Assembly (NCBI GenBank): GCA_026419775.2
Contig: JAOPGA020000139.1
Location: forward strand, 1 to 24,075
DNA: 24,075 bases
Source: Acrasis kona
Lineage: Eukaryota > Heterolobosea > Eutetramitea > Acrasida > Acrasidae
Reading direction: 5' to 3'
Position 1 is the stretch's first letter. Each line of letters opens with the position of its first letter. Of the stretch, positions 9,111 to 18,199 are shown one piece after another. The position numbers and the translations under genes were made by a program. The notes below the pieces were generated by a model. The model worked only from the letters and a program-made list of their open reading frames with translations, did no database searches and had not been told where the DNA came from.

Positions 9111-10139
9111 ATGGCAGGTAAATACGGGACGAATTCATACGGAAGCAGTGCCAATGCAAACTCTGATCCATACGATTATGATTATCAACCAGTAAGTTTT
9201 GATTCATAAATATATCATCTTATATAATTCAGTTTGGGGCAAAAGGTGCCGCCAAGTTGAACGAGCCCTTCCCTAGTAACAACGAATATGACAGCTTCTC
9301 AAGTGCTCCATTCGGAGACGATGAGGACATGCGCCTAAAGCAGATGGAGCTACAGAGGAGAGAAGAAGAACTCATAAGAAGAGAACAAGAGATTCAAATC
9401 AAAGAGGGGGTGATTAGTGACACAAAAAAAAATAATTGGCCCATTTGCAAGCCTTTCTTGTATCACAACATTTCACAAGAGGTACAGCCAGGAATTAAAA
9501 GGGTCACAACATATTCCGGTTATTCTTTATGGATTGGTAAGCTTAAAAAATCAAAATCAAAACTGACTTTTCAAAGCTGTTTGTTTGGCCTACATACTTA
9601 ATTTCGGAATAGCCATCACTACCGTCATTTTGCCAGTAGACAAAGACAACGGAATCAAAGGAAACGTAGCTCTAGTTCAACATGTATTATGTGCAGGACT
9701 TTTAATGTTCGCAATACCACCACTACACTTTATCATTTGTTATTGGCCATTGTACAAGGCCATGACCACATTAACCATTGGTCGCTTTGTTTTGTTCTTC
9801 CTTGGTAATGGATTTGCAATTCTCTATACTCTCTTCGCCTTTGCAGGTGCTTTGACTGGTGTGTCCGGTCTATACACTGTCATTATATACTTCCCACACG
9901 GAGATCCCCAACAAGGAAATCCAATAACATTCGGATTGAATTTGATGGTGTCTTTTATTTGGTTTGTATTCATTTTGATATTCATTGCCATCTTTATCAT
10001 TTGTATTGTTGTCGCAAGAAGAGAGAACATGACCTTCTCAAAGGCTGTGCAATACACTAAAGGAGCCGTTGTTTCCACTGCAGGAAGTTTCGCAACACAA
10101 GCTGTTGTGAGCGGTGCCACAGGAGGAAGTCAAGTATAA
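9111..10139 (+). CDS. SCAMP: Secretory carrier-associated membrane protein (SCAMP)
   Basis: SCAMPs are four-span membrane proteins of the trans-Golgi, endosomes and secretory vesicles that act in vesicle traffic. Three exons (9111-9191, 9233-9536, 9577-10139) with introns of 41 and 40 nt give 315 aa. The N-terminal cytosolic part has Tyr/Asp- and Phe-rich sorting-like motifs (YDYDYQPFG, NEPF). It is followed by a charged coiled coil (about residues 55-85) and the conserved NWP...CKPFLYHNISQEV segment. Four hydrophobic spans follow, and after the second comes the family's amphipathic loop, here CYWPLYKAM. The C-terminal tail is short and cytosolic. Length and order match the family, and frames join exactly across both introns. 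The stop is adjacent to AATAAA at 10139-10144. Confidence 0.9.
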
Positions 10140-10235
10140 ATAAAAATAAACAATGCTGTCAGTTACCAATGTCGTTTGTTGTAATTATGTTTGTGTACCT
10201 ATTATTAGAAGTCAACCGCACTTGGACAGACTTTT

Positions 10236-10246
10236 TATATAAAAGG
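10236..10246 (+). promoter_or_regulatory. TATA-box-like element
   Basis: TATATAAAAGG lies about 30-40 bases before the ATG at 10276. It is the clearest TATA-like sequence in the window and implies a very short 5' UTR. Role inferred from position and sequence only. Confidence 0.4.
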
Positions 10247-10275
10247 CAGACCTGTTCACACCACCGACGAAGAGG

Positions 10276-11024
10276 ATGAAGATTTCTGATAAGGATAGGA
10301 GAAGAACTTTAGAATACCTTTCAGTACTTCATGAACTTGGTGCAGAAATGGAAGATGGCATACAAGGTGCAGAGGCACTTTGGGAGAACCTAACAATGTG
10401 TAAATCATCTCCTGACGATATATTTGAAATGGATGTTCAGCTTCATGGTCACGAAGTTTCTGTGTTTGCAGAGCATCTCACTCAGGTATTGTGTTTGCAA
10501 ACTGTTTTATTTAAGGACTTATTTTCAAACATTAGCTTATTGGTGTAGAGAATACTCTCCTAAATATTATTGAACAATATCAGTTTTATCTTGAGAGTTC
10601 GGTATCCTATGATGGGGACAACGTGTACAGAAATAAATCCAGTCCCATTCATGTTAGGAACCCTTCTGCTCATAAAAAAGGTAATACTTGCGTGTCTCCT
10701 AATACCATAAGAGACATTCCTTTCGACTGTAGTAATGGCGTTACTACAAAACTTCTCCAATATCTGCAGGTCAATTCTCATATTGACAGAGTCTGCAAGT
10801 GTACAAAGCTGTTCAACACAATCAGAAGGTTACTGATGCAAAATGAAGAGGAGGCTGTTGAGGTCAAGGTCATTGAAGCTGACATTATGAACATTACTGG
10901 GTCCTCCCCAACTACTTCTAATGATCTACTGATGCTTGAGAAAATGCACGGAAAATTTAAAAGAAAACTTACCGAATACGAAGAGATTGTGTTTCAAATA
11001 AATCAAAACTTCTTAGTGTCGTAA
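10276..11024 (+). CDS. Uncharacterised 232-aa soluble protein
   Basis: Two exons (10276-10485 and 10536-11024) join in frame across a 50-nt GT-AG intron. The protein is helical and charged, with no signal peptide or membrane span. The N-terminal half (residues 5-95) looks like a helical bundle. A Ser/Asn/Pro-rich loop follows (about 95-125), then a second helical region with a likely coiled coil near the C-terminus (LEKMHGKFKRKLTEYEE). I recognise no catalytic motif. This arrangement would suit a subunit of a larger nuclear or cytoskeletal complex, but that is only a guess. A TATA-like box sits just upstream. The gene model is secure; the function is not known. Confidence 0.7.
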
Positions 11025-11193
11025 CAACAGAGTGTTTCGTAAATTTCCTTGCGCATCTCAACTGATCATGCTCTCGCTCTTGTGTTGTTTTTAAATTGTT
11101 TTAAATTCTAGCCCCTATTAAAATCTATTTACAACATTGATTGTGAGTTGTCCGGCACTTTGGCGGTCCTTCAAAACGTGCAAAAATAAAAAC

Positions 11194-12035
11194 ATGACCG
11201 ATACAACAATAACAAAGTTTAAAAAAGGAGATACTGTGTACTGTGAACACAAGAAACATCATTATAAAGCACGTGTAAGTTTGGATTTCATGTCCCGACC
11301 GATCACACAAGTAGATATTAAATGTACAAATAGAAAAAAACAAAACGTTGTATCACATTCATTATCTTTCATACAATAAGAAATGGGATGAATGGATACC
11401 CGAGGAGCGAGCATGCCCACTCGATGACGAACAGATCAAGACACACAAACAGAAGGAACAAGAGGATCCATCGAGTATAAAAACAAAAAAGAGAAGAAGG
11501 AGAAATGAAGAGGAATTAGAAAATGCCGAAGATTCTAGCGATAATTCAGAGTCGGAATTAAGCGCACCTGCTAATGAACTTGTCCTCAATATCCCTGAGC
11601 TTCTACTAAACATTTTACGGAAAGATTACATTCATGTAACATGAAAATAAGAATGTTTATAAACTTCCACGTCCCGTAACTATTGATACACTCTTGGTTC
11701 AATTTGTGGAGGAAATTGAACAGCTTCTACCAAATGAGATTGATTTGTATATTTTTGTTGTTAATGGTGTTCGTTCCTTCTTTAATGCCTCTTGTCAAAA
11801 TGTTTTATTGTATACATGTGAATGGGAGCAATTTAAAAAAGAATTACAGAAAAACGGCGCAGTAAGTAAGAAACCAGACACAATGTATGGAATAGAACAC
11901 TTGTTAAGATTCTTCATAAAATTTCCTTCAATGATCAAGCGAACGGGCATGAATCAGGAAGGGATTGACAATATTCAGGGTCGCATCCAAGTTCTTTTTA
12001 ATTTTTTAGAGCAAACACATACAAGTGATAAATAA
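11194..12035 (+). CDS. EAF3/MRG15-like chromatin protein (chromo barrel + MRG domain)
   Basis: EAF3/MRG15 proteins read methylated H3K36 and belong to NuA4 acetyltransferase and Rpd3S-type deacetylase complexes in the nucleus. Exon 1 (11194-11274) begins the chromo barrel (FKKGDTVYCEHKKHHYKA). After an intron of about 59 nt, exon 2 continues YHIHYLSYNKKWDEWIPEE, with the aromatic cage region. A basic/acidic linker holds an NLS-like KTKKRRRR. The MRG domain then runs from LVLNIPELLLNILRKDY through KLPRPVTIDTLLVQFVEEIE to YGIEHLLRFFIKFP, about 255 aa in total. Two joins are imperfect. The exon 2 start needs one extra A in the A7 run at 11334-11340, or an alternative donor at 11273. At 11636-11651 the frame shifts by one base, or a 16-nt intron is removed. 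Family identity is strong; the stop overlaps AATAAA. Confidence 0.85.
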
Positions 12036-12206
12036 ACTTTTTAAATTATTTCAGATTTTCAGTCAACTGGATATGTCAATCAAGCATCTTGATCACCTGT
12101 CAAATCACATGTTCTTGACATCGACATTCTTTTCTGTCAAGGGTCCGTAAATTTGTCAACTAATTGCATTTCGGATTTTTAATAACTGGCCAAAAAAATT
12201 CAACAG

Positions 12207-13408
12207 ATGAACAAGTTGTTCATTCTGATAGCACTACTGTCGGTTGTTTTGTGCGGTGATCCATCATGCAACAATCCTCTTAAATACAAGGCGAACACGA
12301 TAAGCGTTGATACTGTGTCAAACGCAGTTAATGTTGCTCTTCGTTCATTGGACCCGACTGGAAACAGTTACAGTTGGTGTTATAATGTCGGACAATTAAC
12401 TTCCTACTACGACGAAAATACTGGTCTCGGCCCTAACCACGACGACAGGTCTGATAACCCACAGCAGTACACATATACTGACGCCCAAGGTAAGGCCGCC
12501 TCCGCAAGAACTTGTCAGCTCGATTGTCTTTCGGTAATTGATTTGCTTGTTATAACAGTCACTTACACTTTAAGACATTCTCATACACACCACTGTTTAA
12601 AAACGAGAAGATTAGTGGCCATTTTTTCGACAGCTGTGAAAATGGTAGGTATTACAACTACGGCGTAAACCAAAACCAAGGATGCTTCGACCCAAGTAAA
12701 CTATTCCCATTCCAAACTGATATGGTCATGGCTGTTTGTAGCAGGTTCAATAAGTGCAAGCGAACATCTACTTCGAGAAAACTTTCCAATACTGCTTTAT
12801 ACGGCGCTATTCACACAGCTAAGGGTAAAAACAATGTTGGTAATGCCTTTGAAAAAATGAAGGATTGGTTCCAAAATGTTGTTGGTCCAAAATTCGTTCA
12901 ATTTGGGAAAATGTCAAAGGCAGCCTTTATCAAATTTGCCAACATGACCAGGGAGGCCTTCGACAAGTTTGGAAGAATGACAAAAGAGAAGATGAAAGAA
13001 TTTGGAAAAAAGGTTAAGAAAAAGTTCAAAGATCTTGGATACAACATTAAGGCTAACCTTGTAAAATTTGGAAAGAATGTAAAGGCCAAGTTCGTAGAAT
13101 TCGGTAAAAATGCTTCAAAGAATCTCAAGAAGTTTGGTAGGAATCTTGCAACCAAGTTCAAGAATGTGGGTAAAAATCTCGCAGCCAAGTTCAAGAATGT
13201 TGGAAAGAAATTTAAGAAAGTTGGAAAAGTCTTCAAGAATCTTGGTAACAAGATTAAGAACTCCTTCAAAAAAGCCAAAAAAACTCTGAGCAAACTCAAG
13301 AATCTATTCAAGAAAATTAAGAATCCCTTCAAAAAAATCAAGATTAGGAACCCCTTCAAGAAGATTAAGATCAGGAATCCATTCAAGAGAAATCGCAGAA
13401 GGAGATAA
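12207..13408 (+). CDS. Secreted Cys-rich protein with lysine-rich 11-residue repeat tail
   Basis: Two exons (12207-12533, 12575-13408) join in frame over a 41-nt intron and give 386 aa. Residues 1-17 are a clear signal peptide (MNKLFILIALLSVVLCG). Residues 18-170 form a polar domain with eight cysteines in the mature chain, suggesting four disulfides. From about residue 219, hydrophobic positions (F,F,F,F,L,F,F,F,V,V) recur exactly every 11 residues for ten units, typically FGKxhKxxFxx. Then come less regular units, three 9-residue PFKKIKIRN-type units and a final Arg run. About 36% of the last 168 residues are Lys or Arg, with few acidic residues. Hendecad repeats form amphipathic helices that lie on membranes in known proteins. 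A membrane-active, nucleic-acid-binding or secreted effector role is inference. No family recognised. AATAAA at 13438. Confidence 0.8.
12902..13396 (+). repeat. 33-bp coding repeats (hendecads) and 27-bp repeats at the end
   Basis: About ten diverged 33-bp units run from 12902 to about 13230, each encoding one 11-residue segment. Irregular units follow, and then 27-bp units near 13320-13400 that encode PFKKIKIRN-type segments. Similarity is stronger between some neighbours (FKNVGKNLAAKFKNVGKK), suggesting local duplication. Confidence 0.75.
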
Positions 13409-13465
13409 AACAAAAAATCTATAAAGTTCGTTATCTGAATAAACACTGTATTTTATCAAATCAAT

Positions 13466-14322
13466 ATGAATGCGTTTTGGAATATCTACCCTTCCAAAAC
13501 AGGAATACTTCAAGTTGGTTGTAATGGAATTGTAACAAATAGCAATCTTGAAAACTTTCATTTAGTTGATAGCAATGTTATTTTTGTTAAAACAAATGTA
13601 TAACAAGTGAGGAATCAAGCTTCGTGTTGGAAGCGTTTTTGTCCTTCACCAGACACCACATTTTAGAATCCGAAGCAGACGAAAAGCATGGATCCAATTC
13701 CAACAGTGAAATGGAAGAATCCCAAATCTCACAAACGCCTCCAAATACCGATCAAGAGGGCCCTTTGTTCTCATACTTAACTGAAGACGGTGTAGAATAC
13801 AGTCAACAAGAAGCATCAAAAGCACTAATCATAAAGAATGGTCCACTCATACCTGAACAGAGCCTTGATTACCTTAGAAGCTCGGAGCGAGCATCGCCAA
13901 GCGATATGCCATTAGACAACGAAGTGAATTCGAGACCTAACAATCCAAAAGCGAAAAGAAATTTTAGTTCATATTGTTCATCAGAGATCGACCCATCATC
14001 AGACTATGACGATTCCGATCCCAACGCTTACAGTAGTTCGTTAGCAAAGAAGCGGAAGACCGCCGACGTCTCACAATTGATAAAGAGTGCGCGATCCAGT
14101 CAAACCGATAATGATCTCAAATATGGTCCAGTACTCAAATTCAAGGTTAATGGAGTGATCAATACGGATAAACTTCTGGACAGGCCATACGTTCCCGCCA
14201 TAGAATTTATGAAGAAACTTGAAGTATTTTTATTTGCTGGAAACAAATCTAAGTTCGTCTTGATTACGGCTCCGAGTCAAAGCGTTGCTCTTGATAATGC
14301 TATGCGCACAAACAGAGCATAA
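13466..14322 (+). CDS. Predicted nuclear protein with acidic/Ser-rich middle and NLS
   Basis: Read literally, a 45-codon ORF (13466-13603, starting MNAFWNIYPSKTG) is followed by a separate frame without an early ATG, ending at TAA 14320-14322. One extra A in the AAAA run near 13589-13592 joins the two into a single protein of about 285 aa, which is my preferred model. Without the join, translation of the second part could start at the ATG at 13711. The middle is Ser-, Glu- and Asp-rich and probably disordered. It contains a clear basic NLS (AKKRKTAD). The C-terminal 65 residues look folded (YGPVLKFKVNG, RPYVPAIEFMKKLEVFLFAG). I recognise no family. After the stop the same frame stays open for 35 more codons with clustered cysteines, up to AATAAA at about 14428. 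Confidence 0.5.
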
Positions 14323-14501
14323 TATAATTTCGACTGTGTTTGTTGCCCAAAATGTGTAACGTCCAATTTCGAGAGAAACGAATTTATACTTGTTGTTGAT
14401 GGAGGGCATGAATTTGATCCAAGATAAAATAAAAGATATTCCTACTAAAATACCAGCCCACAAAGTTTTAATTGTCTAAATTCAATATAGAGTGACGTTG
14501 A

Positions 14502-14738
14502 TGCGGAATTTGTAATGCCGAAACAGTTATAACTCCCAATGCGAGTGCTCTATGTGTTAATTGCCACCACCTTTATGTCCCCCATTCCGATTTGATTGTA
14601 AACTATTGTAATTTGTTGAAACCACACAAGCATGGATGTAGAAGATATTCTAAGAAACATAGTCACCTTCTGCTCCACCAACGACTTACTTGTTATCCGA
14701 CATATAAATATTCAATGGAAGAGGATATGCGATTTTGA
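14502..14738 (+). other. Zinc-ribbon-like open frame, possible NMD3-like fragment
   Basis: An open frame without an obvious ATG encodes CGICNAETVITPNASALCVNC. That spacing (CxxC, a VxTPN turn, CxxC) resembles the N-terminal zinc ribbon of the 60S export adaptor NMD3. The rest does not continue the NMD3 pattern. It overlaps, in another frame, the F-box-like ORF at 14632. It may be an exon fragment, a decayed gene or chance. Confidence 0.25.
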
Positions 14739-14784
14739 AATATTCGGACAAGAGTCAGATCCAGATGAGAATGACGAAATTTGA
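14632..14784 (+). CDS. Tiny F-box-like ORF (50 aa)
   Basis: The ATG at 14632 opens MDVEDILRNIVTFCSTNDLL, followed by VIRHINIQWKRICD. This fits the F-box pattern (ILxxIxxFxxxxDLLxxxxxxxxWKRxC), which binds Skp1 in SCF ubiquitin ligases. A short acidic tail follows. The protein is the F-box with almost nothing else, so it is either a partial gene or a minimal F-box protein. An AATAAA lies at about 14906. A pattern match this short can arise by chance. Confidence 0.35.
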   Translation: MDVEDILRNIVTFCSTNDLLVIRHINIQWKRICDFEIFGQESDPDENDEI

Positions 14785-14936
14785 TCCTGTTAGGTCGAAT
14801 TTTACCGATCACCTTTTCGGATGAATAAGAAATGATTTAGAATGATTTTTACATCATCTTCACCCTTATAAAAAGACAAGGAGTAATAATTGACAAACTT
14901 TTAGAAATAAAATACAAGTTTATTCAGACGTTCAAT

Positions 14937-16136
14937 TCAGGCTTCTGAGTTTGTTACTTTTTTAAGGAAACTTTTGAACAAGCTAAACGCTGACTCGGAT
15001 GATTTCGATTTTGTGTCTGTTCCCTCAGTTGGCGATGATAATCTTTGTTTGTGTCCGTTAAGCTCAAGAATTGTGTTCATCATCTCAATACGAACATCAT
15101 CAAGGTTGTGCAAGTTGTCCTCAAACTTGAAATCAAAAATTCTATCGCACTCAACTGCAACCGCAGGATCGCAGAAAGCAGCAATATAAGGATGCTTAAG
15201 CGCCTCGCTTGCACTAATTCTCTTCTCGGGGTTGAACTCTAAAATCTTTCTTAGTAAGTCGATTGCCAATGGGTTGTGTCCTTCAAGCACAATACTTAAA
15301 TCTCTTCCAGGATAGTTTTTCATCCTCTTCATAAAATCAACACCTTGTTGAGATCCTCTTACGTTCTCCATATCCGGCTTCCCTAATAGTTGAACAATCT
15401 TTTCGATTTGGTTTATGGGACTGCTGCCTCTGAACAGAACGTTTCCTGTTAAAAGTTCAGCCAGTATACAGCCAAAGCTCCACATGTCTGCTTGTTTGCT
15501 AACAACCTCGTGAGACAACAAGAGCTCTGGTGCTCTGTACCACCTAGTTTGGACATAACACGTGCTCATTGTTGGGTCTTTTTCAAAGTCGATTCCTCTG
15601 GCCAAACCAAAGTCACAAACTTTCACACGAGAGTCCGAGTTTATCAAAATATTTTCTGGTTTCAAGTCTCTATGCAAAACTGAAGCAGAGTGCATGTAGT
15701 TGAGAGCGGCTAATATTTGAAAGGTAATGTACTGCAAGTGCTTATCTGACAACTTTTGTCTACTCCTAATAATGTTGCGCAAATCAGTTTCCATAAGGTC
15801 CGTTATCATATACAAGTCTGTGAGTTCGCTAACAGAACTTGGTATCACCACCTCCTTCAGCCCCAAAATATTAGGATGGTCCATGTGAGATATTATTTTT
15901 AGCTCCCTGAGTACCCTAGTTGAAATATTCATGCTGTATGTCCCATGACCGAATATGTTGTTGTTCTTCTTGATGGCAACTTGCCCACCTGTTTTATCGT
16001 CGTTGGCAACGCAGACTGTTCCGTAGGCACCCTTACCAATGATGGATGTGGGTGTGTATCTGTTGGGCACTACAAACACCTCATTTTTTAAGGTGTATGA
16101 GTGAAGTGGAGTTGAATTGCAGGGTATGATTGACAT
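14937..16136 (-). CDS. MAP kinase with TCY activation loop
   Basis: Intronless 399-aa CMGC-group Ser/Thr kinase, closest to MAP kinases. In order: glycine loop GKGAYGTV (34-41), catalytic Lys56 in VAIKK, Glu78 in helix C, HRDLKPENIL (155-164), DFG (175-177), the activation lip with T192-C193-Y194 followed by VQTRWYRAPE, and a C-lobe ending in an acidic docking-like patch (FDFKFEDNLHNLDD). A Ser/Lys-rich tail of 30 residues follows. MAPKs are switched on when a MAP2K phosphorylates the Thr and Tyr of T-x-Y. Animal and fungal types carry Glu, Gly or Pro at x and many plant types Asp, so Cys is unusual. All catalytic residues are present, so the enzyme should be active. AATAAA (minus) lies about 20 bases after the stop. 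Confidence 0.9.
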   Translation of the reverse strand: MSIIPCNSTPLHSYTLKNEVFVVPNRYTPTSIIGKGAYGTVCVANDDKTGGQVAIKKNNNIFGHGTYSMNISTRVLRELKIISHMDHPNILGLKEVVIPSSVSELTDLYMITDLMETDLRNIIRSRQKLSDKHLQYITFQILAALNYMHSASVLHRDLKPENILINSDSRVKVCDFGLARGIDFEKDPTMSTCYVQTRWYRAPELLLSHEVVSKQADMWSFGCILAELLTGNVLFRGSSPINQIEKIVQLLGKPDMENVRGSQQGVDFMKRMKNYPGRDLSIVLEGHNPLAIDLLRKILEFNPEKRISASEALKHPYIAAFCDPAVAVECDRIFDFKFEDNLHNLDDVRIEMMNTILELNGHKQRLSSPTEGTDTKSKSSESAFSLFKSFLKKVTNSEA

Positions 16137-16521
16137 TTTTTAGTTTTGTTTGAGAGAGATTCTGGATTGCAAGATTTTATACTTTGAAGTTTGACGTGTG
16201 GCATTTATTTTTAGAACATGTTAGACCTTTATGTATGTACGAGTTTATTTTTGTACAACATGAAAATCTACATTTAAATACAAATCACACTACCACCAAA
16301 TTTGATCGATAGGAACTATTGTCGATTCGCAACTTCTTAATGCGTACAAGTTATCTAATATCTAAGAAGCTACTAGATAAGATGATTGGAAATAACCTTC
16401 AAGCCTAAAAACTCAAAAATTGTTTTAGGCACGACGGTATGATTTAATTTTCCGGGTTTTGTAAGCCGCGACACTAGGTCCGTCGAGATTGTTTGTGTGA
16501 GACGCATGAATGTAACAACAA
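16137..16521. other. Intergenic region upstream of the MAP kinase
   Basis: No credible reading frame on either strand. It should hold the MAPK promoter (minus strand) and, if the next ORF is real, its promoter too. Confidence 0.5.
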
Positions 16522-16770
16522 ATGGAGATTCCCACTGTCCCTATTTACAAATGCCAAAATGTGTAAATATTGAAAACTCTGCCTGAGCGCACCGCGAGGG
16601 AGTGGTGTGAAAAGTTGACAATAGAGCTAAACTGTCGCAAAGACTTGTTTATGTTTATTAAATACATTCACTTCTACAAACGCATGTTGAATTCTCAACT
16701 ACCACCATTTATTCAATGTTTGGATTGGTGCGTACATTTATTTACCTCAAGTATGTACGTGCTTAGCATG
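16522..16770 (+). other. Possible small gene interrupted by one stop
   Basis: The ATG at 16522 opens 14 codons (MEIPTVPIYKCQNV) to a TAA. The same frame then continues for more than 65 protein-like codons (ERTAREWCEKLTIELN, FIKYIHFYKRMLNSQL). Removing a 16-nt GT-AG segment (16751-16766) would close the frame at 16768-16770, just before the APE1 stop; without this it runs to 16818 and overlaps APE1. No family recognised. This may be a small gene or a coincidence. Confidence 0.3.
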
Positions 16771-16772
16771 AG

Positions 16773-17793
16773 TTACTTTAATACAAGTCCAATCGGACAA
16801 TGGTCGGACCCCATATGATCTTTTAGTATGAAACAATCATGTACCTTGTCCTTCAAATGTTCAGAAACAAAAAAGTGGTCCACTCGCCATCCCTTATCCT
16901 TATTTCTCATATTTCCAATATAACCCTTAGTGACGTTAGTAACCGTTAAATAAGTAACACTTACCCAATATGTGAAGCAGTTTGGTTTCGTAGGATACAA
17001 GTAACGAAAAGCGTCTATGAAATGATTCTTGTTCATGAGTTCTTGCAAAAGTATTTTTTCTTGGTCTGTATTTTGATTTGCCTTTTGTTTGTGTGCGTCA
17101 ATGTCTTCTAAAGCAATATTAAAGTCACCGGCCCAGACTACTGGCTTCTTCTCTTGTAAGCCAAGAATGTACTTCTTCATGTCAACATCCCATTCTTTTG
17201 ATCTATAATCTAGGCGTTCAAAATTCTTGCCACTATTGGGTACTGTTGTTTTAATAAAGCGAATGTTTAATAAACCAAACCATAGGTGATGATTAGATAG
17301 CACTCCTGTAGTTCAACTGTTATACTTCGCCCCTCTATATCATGTTTTTCTATTCCTATACCTTTGCTTACGCTGATAGGCTGCACTTTGTTTGAAATGT
17401 AGACTGCAGTTCCGGAGTAGCCTTTTTTTGACGTGCAACTATTGAAGTAGGCAGTATAGCCAGTGAGAATATTTGAAAAATTACTTTCTAATTCAGCTTG
17501 GAGTTTCGTTTCCTGTAAGCCTATGATCGTTGGATTATGCTGCGTTGGTTAATTGGCAACGGATCAAACATTCAAACCTCTGAGACCAAATTTAAAAGAT
17601 AATTTCCTGATTCTTTATTCCAAAGAGCACGGATACCATTTACATTCCAGCTTATAAACTTGTGTTCAAAGTTTTTGTTTTGATTGTCTGTCTTCATTTT
17701 TTTGGAAGCATCACCCAAACTGTTGTATTTTCTTTTCATTAATAAATAGGAGAGGAATCTTGGTTGTGCTTTTAATAAAAACATCTGATGCAC
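16773..17793 (-). CDS. APE1: AP endonuclease, exonuclease III/APE1 family
   Basis: APE1-type enzymes cut the backbone 5' to abasic sites in base excision repair. Four minus-strand exons (17587-17793, 17281-17539, 16965-17242, 16773-16925) join in frame across introns of 47, 38 and 39 nt to give 298 aa. Catalytic blocks are present: ISWNVNGIRA, IGLQETK (metal-binding Glu), KKGYSGTAVY, YVPNSGKNFERLDYR, VVWAGDFNIA (Asp and Asn), GWRVDHFF, and GSDHCP (catalytic His). Three Mets could start it, at 17793, 17784 and 17739. The longest form begins MHQMFLLKAQPRFLSYLL, which resembles a mitochondrial leader, while the form from 17739 begins with a basic, NLS-like stretch. Two start sites could therefore give mitochondrial and nuclear forms (inference). 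Confidence 0.92.
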
Positions 17794-18199
17794 CTATTGC
17801 CTTTATATACACCATGAGGTTGTAACGGAAGTTTTGGAGTCAACCACAACTTCTACAAGTCTCACATTGAGTCAATTCAAAACATCAACATATTCATTAT
17901 TGTTGAATTTGGTGCTTTTATTTATTTCAATTTCCATAAGCTAAGGTCCACACTTTCAATAAGATAATGCAGTAACAACTGATTTTTATGTTAATTTGAC
18001 CGAGTAATCAACCTGAGCACCCTTGGTGCTTTTCAGTATGGAGATGTTGATTATGTAATGTATGAGTGGGAACAGGCAGCACTCACAGACAGCTTAAAAG
18101 CTCCACATGTTGTATACGATGACTCTCATCGTAAAACGCATACACCGCTTCGAAGATCTTCTGCTTCGATCGTGTACTCACAAATACAGCATGAAGGTA
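17794..18199. other. Region between APE1 and the DIRS remnant
   Basis: No secure gene. On the plus strand a frame to 17944 is Ser/Thr-rich with a hydrophobic end (SLLLNLVLLFISISIS). Another open stretch (18037-18228) follows an acceptor-like TGCTTTTCAG and reads YGDVDYVMYEWEQAALTDSL. Either could be an exon of a disrupted gene; neither has a start or a partner. Confidence 0.3.

Noticed and set aside
11362-11613. Minus-strand Ser-rich frame over the MRG linker
   Set aside because: It is antisense of the acidic/basic linker; the MRG family match fixes the coding strand.
12898-13446. Long minus-strand open frame rich in Leu and Phe opposite the lysine-rich repeats
   Set aside because: It is the antisense shadow of AAG/AAA/TTC-type codons. 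The plus strand has a signal peptide, an intron and an 11-residue period that explain the sequence.
17767-17944. Ser/Thr-rich frame with hydrophobic end as a GPI-anchored protein exon
   Set aside because: It has no start, donor or upstream partner and lies against the APE1 first exon on the other strand. It is noted only in the regional entry.
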